This document shows, in pieces, positions 9,965 through 24,134 of a DNA stretch of 64,000 bases. Source of the stretch: Chloroflexota bacterium (GTDB taxonomy: Bacteria; Chloroflexota; Ktedonobacteria; Ktedonobacterales; JADMIN01); assembly GCA_021323855.1 (NCBI GenBank), contig JAJPKE010000009.1, positions 62,001-126,000 of the forward strand, given 5' to 3'. Under the pieces are notes generated by a model that made no database searches, was not told the DNA's origin, and worked only from the letters and a program-made list of their open reading frames with translations. The translations under genes were made by a program, and so were the position numbers. Numbering within the stretch: the first letter of the stretch is position 1; each line of letters starts with the position of its first letter.

Positions 9965-10780
9965 ATGGGAGCGAGAGGAACGCTACAGAGTCCCAGCGCT
10001 GCAAATGCAGATGAAGACGCCCGCGCGCGGTTTCTCGATGAGGCTGGTCACGAGCTACGGACGCCAATTACGGCGCTCAAGGGGCAGATTCAACTCATGC
10101 AGCGGCGTCTGCGCAAGGAATCCGACGACCGAGAGCGTGATCTCACCGATCTCGATAAGATGCTCTACCATATCGAACGCCTCAATCATCAACTCGATGT
10201 CTTTCTCAGCGCCACGCATATCACGCAGAAACGCTATACAGTGGTGACAGCGCCATGCGATATCGTCGCGGTGGCGCGGCGTCTCGTTGCCGTCTATAGC
10301 GCCGGGGTCAGCGGCCATACCATTCGCTTCGAGTCCGCAGAGGATGAACTGATTGGCGAGTGGGACCGTCGTCGTCTCGATGAGGCGCTCTCTGTGCTGC
10401 TGACCAATGCCATCAAATATAGCCGTGGTGGCGAGGTGACGCTCTCCATATCGCGCAAAGGGGACACAGCGCATGTTGAGGTGAGCGACGAGGGGCCAGG
10501 GATACCGGCGCATGAGCGTACCGCTATTTTCCGCCAGTATGTGACGGGAAGCGCGGTGGAAAATGCCGGGTCCGGTCTGGGGCTGTTCGTTGCTCGCGAG
10601 GCTATTCGTCGCCAGCATGGGCGTATCGGTGTGCGCGCTCGCCGTGGCAAAGGCAGCACCTTCTGGTTCGAGGTGCCGCTGACGCAACCTGTGGCCAAAC
10701 GACGGCGGACCGCTGCGCCACCAGCGGAAGCGACAGTTGAAGCGACACTTGCTGCTGTGACTGCTTCATCTGCGGTCTGA
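9965..10780 (+). CDS. Soluble sensor-less histidine kinase (HisKA + HATPase_c)
   Basis: H-box DEAGHELRTPITALKG, N-box VLLTNAIKYS, G1 DEGPGIP, G2 GSGLGLFV; no TM segment in the N-terminus. Confidence 0.93.
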   Translation: MGARGTLQSPSAANADEDARARFLDEAGHELRTPITALKGQIQLMQRRLRKESDDRERDLTDLDKMLYHIERLNHQLDVFLSATHITQKRYTVVTAPCDIVAVARRLVAVYSAGVSGHTIRFESAEDELIGEWDRRRLDEALSVLLTNAIKYSRGGEVTLSISRKGDTAHVEVSDEGPGIPAHERTAIFRQYVTGSAVENAGSGLGLFVAREAIRRQHGRIGVRARRGKGSTFWFEVPLTQPVAKRRRTAAPPAEATVEATLAAVTASSAV

Positions 10781-10852
10781 ATGATCCGCCGCGCTGAACA
10801 TTTCCTGAGTACTTCCCATGCGTCCTTGTCAATTGGCTGCCAGCCGCTTACA

Positions 10853-12226
10853 ATGACTCGCATGAAGAAGATGCTGCACGCGCCACAATCCACTCCGCGC
10901 GGTTCCCTCCCCAGGCCGCTGATGCGCTGGGCGATGCCATTGTTGATGGTCGGCTGCCTGGCGCTCCTCATGCTGGCTGGCTGTGGAATTACCATCCACC
11001 AGGGCGGTGATGAAATCGCCTTCTTGCGTGGTAGCGACCTCTGGGTAATTCAGCCGGATGGCACGAATGCGCGCGCGCTGACTTCCAGCGCAATCGTCAG
11101 CCTGGGGTGGTCTCCCGATCATCACCAGGTTCTCTATCGTGTTCTCTTACACCCAGGAACGCTCCCGCCACCCTCTGAGGCGCGCGCAGTACCCGATGCG
11201 CTCGGCAGCATCGTGGTCATTGGCGTCAATGGCGGCTATCCGCTCGTTCTCACCCGTGGCAGCGATGATCTGCTGCATGGCGACCCGTGGTGGAATCCCG
11301 GCGGCAACCGTCTCCTCTACCGTGAAGAACTGACGCCGACCGCCAACACCGCCTATGCCCCGAGCTATATCGTGTCGCAGAGTGACCAGCCGGCAGGCAT
11401 TGCGCGGAAGGGATTGCTCGATGCCGCCAGCCTTCCGGTGCTTTCAAGCGATGGTCATCAGGTTGCAGTACTAGACGGGGCAGGCAATCTGCGGCTGGGT
11501 GCGCCCGGCGATACTGGCAACATTCTGGCGAGCGGCGCGCTGCTAGCGCTTCCTGGCGCAAACCGCCCGGCGCATCTACTCTGGCAACCGCAACATGATG
11601 CGCTGCTCTACCCCGCGTCCAACGGCTCAGGCGGCGTCAAATTGGTCTTGGTGGGGTTGGACGGCAAAGCCCGTTGGTCGCTTTCCGTGCCTGCGTTGCT
11701 CGATGCCGCATTTTCGCCGGATGGCTCGTTGCTGTTGGTGCGCACACCTTCGCAATTCCAGGTGTTCACTGTTGGCGACTCCGCAAGTTCCAGTGCGCTC
11801 TATAGCTGGCAGGAATCCGACGTTTATGCGGTGCCGTGGTGGGCGCCGGATAGCCAGCGGCTCGTCGTCTACGATCAAACCGGCTGGACCTTCGTAGACG
11901 TGCGACAGCATGTGGTACAACAACTGTTGATGGCGCAGGCTGCGGCTCTTCCTGCTGGTTTCGCTGGTGGTGCGCCTGCGCAGTGGCATCCCGCCACAGC
12001 GGACCCGTGGAATGCCAGCGGCAGCCAGTTGGTGTTTGCTGGCGCAAGCGGCGATAGCTGGCGCGGCAGTGCGTTACCGTCGTCGCATGGGAGCAGCCGG
12101 GGGCTATACGTCGTCTCGATCACTGGCGATCATCCTGGCACGCCAACGCTGATTGATAGCGGTAACGACATTTTGCCTGCCTGGAGCTATCCTGACCCAT
12201 CCACGGCATTTCTGATTGGCGCTTGA
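10853..12226 (+). CDS. Lipoprotein with WD40/TolB-like beta-propeller repeats
   Basis: Lipobox LALLMLAGCG; repeated DLWVIQPDGTNARALT / WSPDHHQVLY / FSPDGSLLLV / WAPDSQRLVV motifs. Confidence 0.8.
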   Translation: MTRMKKMLHAPQSTPRGSLPRPLMRWAMPLLMVGCLALLMLAGCGITIHQGGDEIAFLRGSDLWVIQPDGTNARALTSSAIVSLGWSPDHHQVLYRVLLHPGTLPPPSEARAVPDALGSIVVIGVNGGYPLVLTRGSDDLLHGDPWWNPGGNRLLYREELTPTANTAYAPSYIVSQSDQPAGIARKGLLDAASLPVLSSDGHQVAVLDGAGNLRLGAPGDTGNILASGALLALPGANRPAHLLWQPQHDALLYPASNGSGGVKLVLVGLDGKARWSLSVPALLDAAFSPDGSLLLVRTPSQFQVFTVGDSASSSALYSWQESDVYAVPWWAPDSQRLVVYDQTGWTFVDVRQHVVQQLLMAQAAALPAGFAGGAPAQWHPATADPWNASGSQLVFAGASGDSWRGSALPSSHGSSRGLYVVSITGDHPGTPTLIDSGNDILPAWSYPDPSTAFLIGA

Positions 12227-12273
12227 TGCGCATTTCGTTCTTTGGCTGATTTGGCTGGTGAGGAGCGCACGCA

Positions 12274-12480
12274 ATGTCACAGCACCATCACACGCATGAC
12301 TTCGACGACGACGAAGAACTGGACGATGACGAGTTCGATCCCCAGGAGTATGATCTCATGCTGGAGCTGGAGCGGCTCGAAAGCGTGGAAGAAGAGATGA
12401 TGGAGATGAAAGTGACGACGCTCGAAGAGGTGCGCGAGCGCATCGCCCTGCTCCATCAGCAACTAGACAAAACTCCGTGA
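12274..12480 (+). CDS. Small highly acidic hypothetical protein (68 aa)
   Basis: Plausible RBS (gaggag); Asp/Glu-rich; TGA overlaps the malQ ATG (TGATG), suggesting coupling. Confidence 0.65.
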   Translation: MSQHHHTHDFDDDEELDDDEFDPQEYDLMLELERLESVEEEMMEMKVTTLEEVRERIALLHQQLDKTP

Positions 12481-13985
12481 TGAAAGACGCTAACAAATGG
12501 CCTCGCGGCAGCGGCATTCTTGTCCATCCGACCTCGTTTCCGGGTTCGTTCGGCATCGGTGATCTGGGGCCGTCTGCTGTTACATGGCTGGAGTATCTGG
12601 CGGCCAGCGGGCAGAAATACTGGCAGGTGTTGCCGCTCGGCCCAACTGGCTATGGCAATTCGCCCTACGCGACGCTCTCAGCCTTTGCCGGCAATCCTAT
12701 CTTGATTTCGCTTGAGCGACTGGTGGAAGATGGTTTGCTGGCGCAGAGTGAGATCGAAGATCACCCACACTTCCCGGCAAACCATGTGGATTTTGGCACA
12801 GTTGTTCCCTGGAAGATGGCCCTGCTGCGCGCATCATTTGACCATTTCAAGGACCAGAAGCGTTTTCTGGCGCTGCGAGCGCCATTTGAGGCATTCTGCA
12901 AAGAGCATCACGATTGGCTGGATGATTATGCGCTATTCGCTGCGCTCAAAAACGTGCATCATGGCGCTGCCTGGGTTGAGTGGGACCCGGCGCTTGCTGC
13001 CCATGAACCGGTGGCCGTCGCCGAAGCACAACAGAAGCTCCGCGATGAGATAGCATTTCAGCAATATCTTCAATTCCTGTTTTTCCGCCAGTGGTCAGCG
13101 ATTCGCCAGGCTGCGCATGAGCGCCAGATATCCATTATTGGCGACCTGGCAATCTTCGTTGCGCATGATAGCGCAGATGTGTGGGCGCATCGAGACCTCT
13201 TTCAGCTTGATGCGCATGGTCAGCCGAGCGTTGTCGCAGGCGTTCCGCCGGATTATTTCAGCGCCACCGGGCAACGCTGGGGCAATCCTTTGTACCGCTG
13301 GGACGTGCTGCAAGCGAATGACTATGCCTGGTGGATAGCGCGTGTGCGCCGCGCGCTTGAATTAGAAGATATCATCAGGCTCGACCATTTTCGCGGCTTC
13401 GAGGCATATTGGGAAATACCCGGCAATGACAAAACCGCCGTCAATGGAAGATGGGTGCAGGGACCAGGAGATCTTCTTTTCACCGCGATCCGTCACGCGC
13501 TGGGCGACATCCCTTTTATCGCTGAAGACCTGGGCGTGATAACGCCGGAAGTAGACGCGCTACGCGAGCAGTTGGGGTTTCCAGGAATGCGCGTGCTGCA
13601 ATTCGCTTTCGGCGGCGATGCAAATAATCACCATTTACCGCACAACTATACGCGGGATGCCGTGGTGTACACTGGCACACACGACAATGACACGAGTGCC
13701 GCCTGGTTCGAGGCATGCAGCGAGCGGGAGCGCCGCCATGCGTTGCGCTATCTTCATATCACCGGCGATGAGATCGTCTGGGTAATGATCCGTGCGGCGC
13801 TCGCATCGGTCGCTGCTATCGCCGTGCTGCCACTGCAAGATGCGCTCAGCCTGGGCAGCGAGGCCCGCATGAACTATCCCTCGCGCGCCGCCGGCAATTG
13901 GGAGTGGCGCTATACCGAGCGCCAGCTCACTCATACTATCAGCAAACGCCTGGCGAACCTCTGTGCGCTCTATGGCCGTTCCTGA
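12480..13985 (+). CDS. malQ: 4-alpha-glucanotransferase (GH77)
   Basis: RGSGILVHPTSFPGSFGIGDLG, YWQVLPLGPTGYGNSPY, RLDHFRGFEAYWEIP, PFIAEDLGVITPEV, YTGTHDNDT. Confidence 0.96.
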   Translation: MKDANKWPRGSGILVHPTSFPGSFGIGDLGPSAVTWLEYLAASGQKYWQVLPLGPTGYGNSPYATLSAFAGNPILISLERLVEDGLLAQSEIEDHPHFPANHVDFGTVVPWKMALLRASFDHFKDQKRFLALRAPFEAFCKEHHDWLDDYALFAALKNVHHGAAWVEWDPALAAHEPVAVAEAQQKLRDEIAFQQYLQFLFFRQWSAIRQAAHERQISIIGDLAIFVAHDSADVWAHRDLFQLDAHGQPSVVAGVPPDYFSATGQRWGNPLYRWDVLQANDYAWWIARVRRALELEDIIRLDHFRGFEAYWEIPGNDKTAVNGRWVQGPGDLLFTAIRHALGDIPFIAEDLGVITPEVDALREQLGFPGMRVLQFAFGGDANNHHLPHNYTRDAVVYTGTHDNDTSAAWFEACSERERRHALRYLHITGDEIVWVMIRAALASVAAIAVLPLQDALSLGSEARMNYPSRAAGNWEWRYTERQLTHTISKRLANLCALYGRS

Positions 13986-14013
13986 TTGGCAAAAAGTATG
14001 TGAGTTCACCGTC

Positions 14014-15441
14014 TTACTCTACTAGCGCCTGGGCGAGCAGGTAATCCAGCGCCCCCTCTTCCAGGGAAAGCGCCCGTTGCTGCTGCTCGCTCATCTGCCA
14101 GGTATGCTCCAGAATCGCCGCGTAGGCTTCATAAATGACTGCTGTTGTGGCATGCGGATAGAGGTTTGTCAGTAAGTTCAACAATGGCTGATGATAGTGC
14201 TGGCGCCAATCACGTATCGTCGCTTCCATGCCAACATCATGCCCTGCTCGTTCGCTCAATAGCCACTTATGAACGTTGATCGCCTGATAGATGCGCTGTG
14301 CTGGCTCTGGCGGCACGTGAACACCCAACAGATCGCGCAGGCGCCGCACGTACCAGCCTGGCCGTAGCGTCGCAATTTGTATGTTGGCTACCGGTGGATT
14401 CGCTGTGCTGGGAGTATCCTGCTCTTCATTGGCTCGGTGCGGTATCGCCAGCGATTCAATGCCATGCTCGATGTTATCCAGGCCAGAGCGGACATATTGC
14501 GTGCCAAGCTGCACCACGCCATATCCCAGGTCGTTGAGACGTTGCATTCGCTCGGTGATCTCGCTCAGCGATCCCAGGAGATTGCCGAAACTGCTGGCGA
14601 ACTGGCCTGCGTTGGTGGCATTCGTGCGCTCAGCGCGTAATCCCTCATAGCGCGAAAGAAAATAGTCGCTATCACTCTCAGTGACCAATTGCTGATCTTC
14701 GGGCAACCCGCGCGCCAGGCGAATATCTTCCGCCTGCCAGATCAACGATTCGATAAACATTTCCAGGTCTTGCTGGCGCAACCCTTCGTTCAGCGGACCG
14801 GCTCTGACCTCCGCCGTTTCGGCGTCTGCCATGATAGCTGTCAATCGGTGGCCGCTCAAGTCCATTAGAACATTTGCCAGCGACGGGTCGCCCCAGTAGA
14901 CCCCATGCTCGTGGAGTTCGAGAAGCAATTCAGCGATAGCGTTCCATAGCAGGCGCTTGTTGGTTTCAGTAAATGGGTAGCGGTAGAGGAGCGATTGCGG
15001 CAACACACGTTCCGCCAGCCGGGTAATGCAGTAGCCTATGTCGCCGGATTCGTAGACAATCTGGTTCGCTACTGTGCCTGCGGGAATCGGTTTGCCACGG
15101 AGTACGAGAAAGCCAACCGGGTCCAGCGTGCGGCAATGGCGTTGCTGAATCGTGCGGAATGAGGCAATTTCATGGCTAGCCGCCAGTGGACTGGTCTCTT
15201 TGATGGCATAGCGGCGGCGCTCGATTTCCACGAAGAGTACCGAATGCCGTGATTCGCCTTTGCGGATGGAGAGCAGATTCACCTGTGGCGATGACCACTC
15301 ATCAAATGGCAGATGCCAGGGTAGAAGTGCCAGACGCAGCCAATCGGAACGTGGAATGTCAATCTCGCGGAACCTGCCCGAACGACTGGCACGTCTGGCG
15401 TTCTTTCGCGCTGAAGGTGTGCGGCGGACGTGTACGGGCAT
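14014..15441 (-). CDS. DUF4032 / kinase-like family protein
   Basis: Kinase-like HEHGVYWGDPSLANVLMDL and AIMADAETAE segments; long C-terminal DUF4032-type region. Confidence 0.75.
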   Translation of the reverse strand: MPVHVRRTPSARKNARRASRSGRFREIDIPRSDWLRLALLPWHLPFDEWSSPQVNLLSIRKGESRHSVLFVEIERRRYAIKETSPLAASHEIASFRTIQQRHCRTLDPVGFLVLRGKPIPAGTVANQIVYESGDIGYCITRLAERVLPQSLLYRYPFTETNKRLLWNAIAELLLELHEHGVYWGDPSLANVLMDLSGHRLTAIMADAETAEVRAGPLNEGLRQQDLEMFIESLIWQAEDIRLARGLPEDQQLVTESDSDYFLSRYEGLRAERTNATNAGQFASSFGNLLGSLSEITERMQRLNDLGYGVVQLGTQYVRSGLDNIEHGIESLAIPHRANEEQDTPSTANPPVANIQIATLRPGWYVRRLRDLLGVHVPPEPAQRIYQAINVHKWLLSERAGHDVGMEATIRDWRQHYHQPLLNLLTNLYPHATTAVIYEAYAAILEHTWQMSEQQQRALSLEEGALDYLLAQALVE

Positions 15442-15553
15442 GTGAGATCGTCCTTTATCCTGGATTGGTTAGCGCCACACCAGTGATTGTAGCATCTCAC
15501 ACGATTGATTACGACGGATTTCAGGATGCACAACCTGTAGGATTCTGAATCTG

Positions 15554-16249
15554 CTATGAGTTGTTGCTGTTGCCAAAGATGCGTAGCAGAAACAGGAAGA
15601 GGTTGATGAAATCGAGATAGAGCATCAACGCGCCAAGTATTGCCAGGCGACCACCGTTCTCGCCGCTGGCCTGTGCGCTCATACGTTTGATTTTCTGGGT
15701 ATCGGCGGCAATCAAGCCAACGAAAATCAGGATGCCCAGATAGGTGGTGATCCAGTAAATGATCTCGCTGTGCAGGAAGATATTGACGAGTGAGGCGAGG
15801 ATTAGTCCGATGAGCGCCATCAGCGCCAGATTGCGGATTTTCGTCAGGTCACGCTTGGTGGTATAGCCGTATAACCCCATGATGCCGAAAGTGCCGCCAG
15901 TGATGAAGAACGTCGAAGCGAGCGACGCTTTGGTGTATTCCAGGAAAATCCCCGACAGGCTCAATCCCATGAGGACGGCGTAGAGCAAGAAGAGCGCGGT
16001 GGCCGTGCCGACCGACATGCGCATGATGGCGGCGCCGAGCGCAATGACGAGGATGATCTGCACGACGAAGATGCCAAAGAAGATGAAGACATTGCCAAAG
16101 ACGAGTGAGCGCATGAATGGAGATGTTGCGGTAAATGCGGCGACGGAGCCGGTGACGGCCAGTCCCAGCGTCATCCAGAGATAAACCTGGCTGATGATGC
16201 TTCGTTGGCGCACTTCGGCCTGCGTACCGGCGGCGAGTGAATACGACAT
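15554..16249 (-). CDS. Bax inhibitor-1 / YccA family membrane protein
   Basis: About seven hydrophobic segments, VYLWMTLGLAVTGSVAAF, YTKASLASTFFITGGTFG, LGALMLYLDFINLFLFLLRIFG. Confidence 0.93.
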   Translation of the reverse strand: MSYSLAAGTQAEVRQRSIISQVYLWMTLGLAVTGSVAAFTATSPFMRSLVFGNVFIFFGIFVVQIILVIALGAAIMRMSVGTATALFLLYAVLMGLSLSGIFLEYTKASLASTFFITGGTFGIMGLYGYTTKRDLTKIRNLALMALIGLILASLVNIFLHSEIIYWITTYLGILIFVGLIAADTQKIKRMSAQASGENGGRLAILGALMLYLDFINLFLFLLRIFGNSNNS

Positions 16250-16404
16250 CAATACCCCTCCCTCGATCATCTCAACGATATGATACGCACGATTGTTGCG
16301 CAAGGCCCATGCCAGGACCGGTTGCGTGTGTCTTGTCCACACTTATACTTGCCCATGATAACACGGTGGTGCCAATGCCGAGAAGCTTTCTCCGGCGCAC
16401 AGCA

Positions 16405-16436
16405 AATAGCCGCTATCTAAAGAGATAGCGGCTATT
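16405..16436. terminator. Perfect 14-bp hairpin, probable bidirectional terminator between gyrB and the BI-1 gene
   Basis: AATAGCCGCTATCT-AAAG-AGATAGCGGCTATT just 3' of the gyrB stop; T-tail is weak. Confidence 0.7.
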
Positions 16437-16459
16437 GAATAAACTGCAACGGATGGTTG

Positions 16460-19723
<3,264 letters not shown>

Positions 19724-20265
19724 TCATACACACTAGCCACATATCACAGCCCGAATGGGCATATCGTCGTCGAATCAGCGCCTTCCCTCGCTCGTTCATG
19801 CACTGCCTCGCACTACCTCATCGTCAAAATGTGGTATCGCGCCAGGCGCGATTGCGCTCTGCGAATCGAGTGAACGCAGAGGCAATACCCGCAATACCCG
19901 AAGCGGTGGGCAGCGCCGAGGGTGGAAGAGGTGAAGTGATGCCGTAGCGAGAACGTTGGTCGAGCCATGCCGACGAGGGAAATCGGGGCGTTTCCGAGAG
20001 AACCAAACGATTGCTCCTGCTATACGTACATTGCGGCCAAAAATGGTGCGCAATTTGTCTCGCTTCACCTTAGAATTGTACCACATTTCGGCTGATTTTG
20101 CCGCAGAAACAGGACTCTTGGAGCCGCAATAAATGCGGATTTCCAGGCATCACCGCCAGTTTCCATTGTGGTTGGATTGTTCCGCTCAAAACGAATGTTC
20201 TCTGTGGCCAGGCTGGAACTGGAAATGGTGATAGAAGGCGCCTGAATTATTCTGAATTATTGGCG

Positions 20266-22404
20266 TTATTGGTCTGGCAGAAGGTCCAACAATTCGTCTG
20301 GAGTCGTCACTGGCTGGCGACAGACGAAACCCTGGCAGACATACGCGGTGCTCTTGTCATCCAGCAGCCCACGATACGCCAGCAGCGGGACGGCGGTAGC
20401 CGCCGCAGCATCGTCTGCGCGCGCAACTGCCAGCACAGCGCGCGGCAGATAGCGGCTGGCGATTGCTCGTTCAAGCGAGGCGGCGCTGGCATCGTCTGGA
20501 GTAGCGGCTATCAGCGCGATTTCCTGGAATGGGCCGATCAAATCATCGAGCGCACAGAGAAAGTGACTGAAGGCGGAGGGTTGATCAGCCATTGAAGATG
20601 CCAGTGGTACCAGCACGCGCGCCGCAAAGTCATGATAGCGCCCCTCGCCGGTAAACGCCGCCAACCGGAGCAGCGCCTCGGCAGCCAGGCTTGTGCCGCA
20701 GGGAGTGGCGTTGTCGCTCAATTCGCGCGGGCGCCCGATCAGCGTTTCATGATCGCTGGCAGTATCAAAGAATGAACTGCTTGGCTCGTCCCAGAAGCGT
20801 TGCAGCATCTCATCGGCAAATGTGCGCGCCTGAAGGAAGAAGTGCGTCTCGCCGGTCGTCTCATAGATGCTGAGCAGACCGTTCACCAGCGCCGCGTAAT
20901 CTTCCAGGTAAGCATCGAGTTTGGCTGTGCCCTGCCGCCAGGAGCGACAGAGACGCCCATTGACGATCATCCGCTCCAGCAGAAATGTCGCGTTGGCGCT
21001 GGCGGCTTGCCGGTAGTCGGCGCGGTCGAGAATGCGTCCGGCTTCAGCCATTGCGCGCAGCATAAAGCCATTCCAGGAGGCCAGCACCTTGTCGTCACGC
21101 GCGGGACAGACACGTTTTACACGCGCATCGTAAAGCGTCTTGCGCGTCCGCTCGATGAGGCTGCGCAGTTCTTCCATGCTGATGCCGAGTGTAGCGGCTG
21201 TCTCGCCCTCCGGCTGTGCAAGATGGAGGATATTGTGCCCCTCGAAATTGCCGGATGCCGTCACACCCCAGACCTGTTCGATCAATGTGGCGTCTGCCTC
21301 GCCCAGTGCCTCACGTAGCTCGGCGGGAGTCCAGACGTAGAACGCGCCCTCCACACCACCGCTATCGGCGTCCTGCGTGGAATAGAAACCGCCCGCCGGG
21401 TCGGTCATCTCGCGCAGCACATAGTCGAGCGTCTCTTCGCAGATGCGGCGATAGCGCGGCTCGCCGGTCAATTGCCAGGCATGCAGATACACCGGAGCTA
21501 GCAGCGCATTATCATAGAGCATCTTCTCGAAATGCGGCACCAGCCAGTGTGTATCCGTCGAGTAGCGATGAAAGCCGCCGCCAACCTGATCGTAGATGCC
21601 ACCTTCCGCCATCTTATCAAGTGTCAGGCGGAGCAACAGCATGCGGCGCTCGTCTTCGGCGTCGCGTTCGCCGGTGGCGGGGGCGCGCGCCTCCATTCGG
21701 AGCAGATATTCCAGTCCCATTGGATGCGGAAATTTGGGGGCGCGTCCAAATCCGCCGTTAACCGGGTCAATCGTGGCGACGAGCCGATCTGCCGCCTGCG
21801 ATAGCACATCCGGGTCGAGTTCGATCTGCGCCAACGTCACATTGTCCGGCAGGCGCAGGCTTACTGCGCTACGGCGCGCATAAAACTGGCGAAACTCCTC
21901 CGCCTGTTTCTCCACGTCATCACGGCGTGTGGCGTAAAGTTGCGCCATGCTGCGCAGCACTTTCATGAAGCTAGGCATGCCGTAGCGGTCCTGTGGCGGG
22001 AAATAGGTGCCGCCAAAGAACGGCGCGCCATCTGGCATCAGGAAGACGGTCATCGGCCAGCCGCCGCTGCCGGTCAACGCTTGCACCGCGTCCATATAGA
22101 GCGCGTCAATATCCGGTCGCTCCTCGCGGTCTACCTTGATGCAGACGAAATGCTCATTCATGAAAGCGGCGACCGCCTCATCCTCGAAAGATTCGTGCAT
22201 CTGGACGTGGCACCAATGGCATGCAGCATAACCCACACTCAGAAAAATGGGCTTATCCTCAGCCTTCGCTTTTTCCAAAGCCTCTGGTCCCCAAGCGTAC
22301 CAGTCCACCGGATTGTGCGCATGTTGCAATAGATAAGGGCTAGTCTCATGGATGAGCCGATTTGTATGTTTATGTTCATGCCCCTGATTCAGTTGATCGC
22401 TCAT
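20266..22404 (-). CDS. Thioredoxin domain-containing protein, YyaL/DUF255 family
   Basis: [41 protein letters not shown]-type motif ([19 protein letters not shown]), [11 protein letters not shown]. Confidence 0.95.
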   Translation of the reverse strand: MSDQLNQGHEHKHTNRLIHETSPYLLQHAHNPVDWYAWGPEALEKAKAEDKPIFLSVGYAACHWCHVQMHESFEDEAVAAFMNEHFVCIKVDREERPDIDALYMDAVQALTGSGGWPMTVFLMPDGAPFFGGTYFPPQDRYGMPSFMKVLRSMAQLYATRRDDVEKQAEEFRQFYARRSAVSLRLPDNVTLAQIELDPDVLSQAADRLVATIDPVNGGFGRAPKFPHPMGLEYLLRMEARAPATGERDAEDERRMLLLRLTLDKMAEGGIYDQVGGGFHRYSTDTHWLVPHFEKMLYDNALLAPVYLHAWQLTGEPRYRRICEETLDYVLREMTDPAGGFYSTQDADSGGVEGAFYVWTPAELREALGEADATLIEQVWGVTASGNFEGHNILHLAQPEGETAATLGISMEELRSLIERTRKTLYDARVKRVCPARDDKVLASWNGFMLRAMAEAGRILDRADYRQAASANATFLLERMIVNGRLCRSWRQGTAKLDAYLEDYAALVNGLLSIYETTGETHFFLQARTFADEMLQRFWDEPSSSFFDTASDHETLIGRPRELSDNATPCGTSLAAEALLRLAAFTGEGRYHDFAARVLVPLASSMADQPSAFSHFLCALDDLIGPFQEIALIAATPDDASAASLERAIASRYLPRAVLAVARADDAAAATAVPLLAYRGLLDDKSTAYVCQGFVCRQPVTTPDELLDLLPDQ

Positions 22405-22518
22405 CCGGCATTCTCCAAGTCCAGCCTTTATGACTCTTACACAGACTATTCTTCTTGCAGACATTATCTCCCATTATTGTAGGTTCACTCTTGATGGCTA
22501 CACAACCTCCCATGCGCC

Positions 22519-23214
22519 CTACCTGACGCCGACGGTCAGGTCTTTGTCTTCCATTTCCCAGGCGTGATCCAACGTGTGAAATGCGGTGTGCCGGATCAGA
22601 TAGCGGAGCGGCCAGGTGCGGGCTGGCTTGCCTGCTGCATGGAACGCCCGAATGGCGTTGCAATAGGCGTCGCGGTACGCTTGCAGGTCATCTTCGCTTG
22701 GCAGCGCATCCTGCGAAGTCTGAGGAGTCGAGACTCCGACTTTCGTTGCCCAGTCCTGCTCCACGCGAATCACATGCCCGACGATTTGATTTCGATCACG
22801 CCCACCCCCGCGCGGACCCTTCTGCATCTGCTCCGATACGCGCGAACGGACCTCGTCGAAAAATACCCAGCACGCCTGCATCAAAGCCAATTCACGTTCC
22901 AATTCTTCGCTCGACATGTCTAGCCGATCAATCTCCGAGAACGCAAACGAGATGCCCCAGAAGTCGGTTGAGCCGGTGCCCGGATATCGCTCGATCACCT
23001 CAACCGTGTCTACCCTGGTGATGGCCGCAAACGCTTCCTCCATCCCCGCCAGCTTCGCCACTGGCGCATAGCGTGAAAGATAGGAGCGCAGTCGTTCGAT
23101 TGCGGCCTCTTCGGTCTTTGCGCCGCGTTCGAGGCCGGGCCAATCCGGCGCCACAGCCACCACCTTCTTGCCCCTCGGCCCAATTTCGAGCGCCACCCGC
23201 AGTTCATTCGCCAT
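22519..23214 (-). CDS. DinB-like hypothetical protein
   Basis: C-terminal RHTAFHTLDHAWEMEDKD metal-site-like motif; N-terminal short domain VVAVAPDWPGLERGAKTEEAAIERL. Confidence 0.65.
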   Translation of the reverse strand: MANELRVALEIGPRGKKVVAVAPDWPGLERGAKTEEAAIERLRSYLSRYAPVAKLAGMEEAFAAITRVDTVEVIERYPGTGSTDFWGISFAFSEIDRLDMSSEELERELALMQACWVFFDEVRSRVSEQMQKGPRGGGRDRNQIVGHVIRVEQDWATKVGVSTPQTSQDALPSEDDLQAYRDAYCNAIRAFHAAGKPARTWPLRYLIRHTAFHTLDHAWEMEDKDLTVGVR

Positions 23215-23356
23215 CGTTATTTTCCCTTACTCTCAAGAGGCCGCCTCTCTGAAGAAGCTAGAGAAGATGAAATGCGTTGGGGCAGTGAGAGTCTAGCCCC
23301 CTGAAAACCTACAATTCTTGGTCTCTCTATTGCCCGGATAAAAGGTAATGAAGGTA

Positions 23357-24094
23357 TTACACGATGTGCCCGTCGCGCATGTGAACAATGCGGTTGGCGC
23401 GCGCACCGATGTCGGCGGCGTGCGTCACCAGCACTAGCGTTTGGCTGCGGGTGGCGTTCAGGTCCGCAAGCAGGTCCATTACCTCGGCGGCGGCGTCCGA
23501 ATCGAGGTTGCCGGTTGGCTCATCGGCCCAGACAATTGCCGGCTCATTGATGAGCGCGCGGGCAATGGCGACGCGCTGGCGCTGACCGCCAGAGAGTTCT
23601 GCGGGGCGATGGCGCTCGCGGTGCGAGAGACCGACTGCGTTCAGCATATCGCGCGCAGCCTGGCGCGCGACGCTGGCGCGTTTGTGCAGCACCAATAGCG
23701 GTAGCTCCACATTCTCCACGGCACTGAGGACCGGAATCAGGTTGAAGTTCTGGAAAACGAAGCCCATCGTCCGCGCGCGGAAGTCGGTGCGGCGCGCATC
23801 GCTCATGCGCGCAAGATCAACGCCATCAATCAGGACGCTGCCGCTATCCACCGTATCCAGTCCCGCCAGGCAGTTGAGCAGCGTCGTCTTGCCGCAGCCG
23901 CTCGGCCCCATAATGGCCACCATCTCGCCACGCATCACCGTCAGCGTGACATCCGCCAGTGCCGGAACCTCGATGCCATGCGTCCGGTAGGTCTTGAAGA
24001 GAGAATTTGCGCCAACGATGACGCGCTTCGGCTCGAATTGCTCATGCTGCTCTTCCTGGCGTGACTTGCTGACGATGCTCACCGTTGCTTCCAT
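23357..24094 (-). CDS. ABC transporter ATP-binding protein (MacB/LolD type)
   Basis: Walker A GPSGCGKTTLLN, signature LSGGQRQRVAIARAL, Walker B VWADEPTGNLDS. Confidence 0.96.
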   Translation of the reverse strand: MEATVSIVSKSRQEEQHEQFEPKRVIVGANSLFKTYRTHGIEVPALADVTLTVMRGEMVAIMGPSGCGKTTLLNCLAGLDTVDSGSVLIDGVDLARMSDARRTDFRARTMGFVFQNFNLIPVLSAVENVELPLLVLHKRASVARQAARDMLNAVGLSHRERHRPAELSGGQRQRVAIARALINEPAIVWADEPTGNLDSDAAAEVMDLLADLNATRSQTLVLVTHAADIGARANRIVHMRDGHIV

Positions 24095-24134
24095 TTCTCG
24101 CTTGTTGTTTTGACGCTACTATTCCTAAACATCA

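Noticed and set aside
16237-16428. 63-aa ORF over the gyrB/BI-1 intergenic hairpin
   Set aside because: Runs through the promoter region of BI-1 and the terminator; no support.
19796-20086. 96-aa minus-strand ORF in the gyrB/yyaL intergenic region
   Set aside because: Low-complexity Arg/Pro composition, no RBS or homology signal.
20242-20261. 10-bp duplication CTGAATTATT x2 near the yyaL stop
   Set aside because: Too short and AT-simple to claim function.
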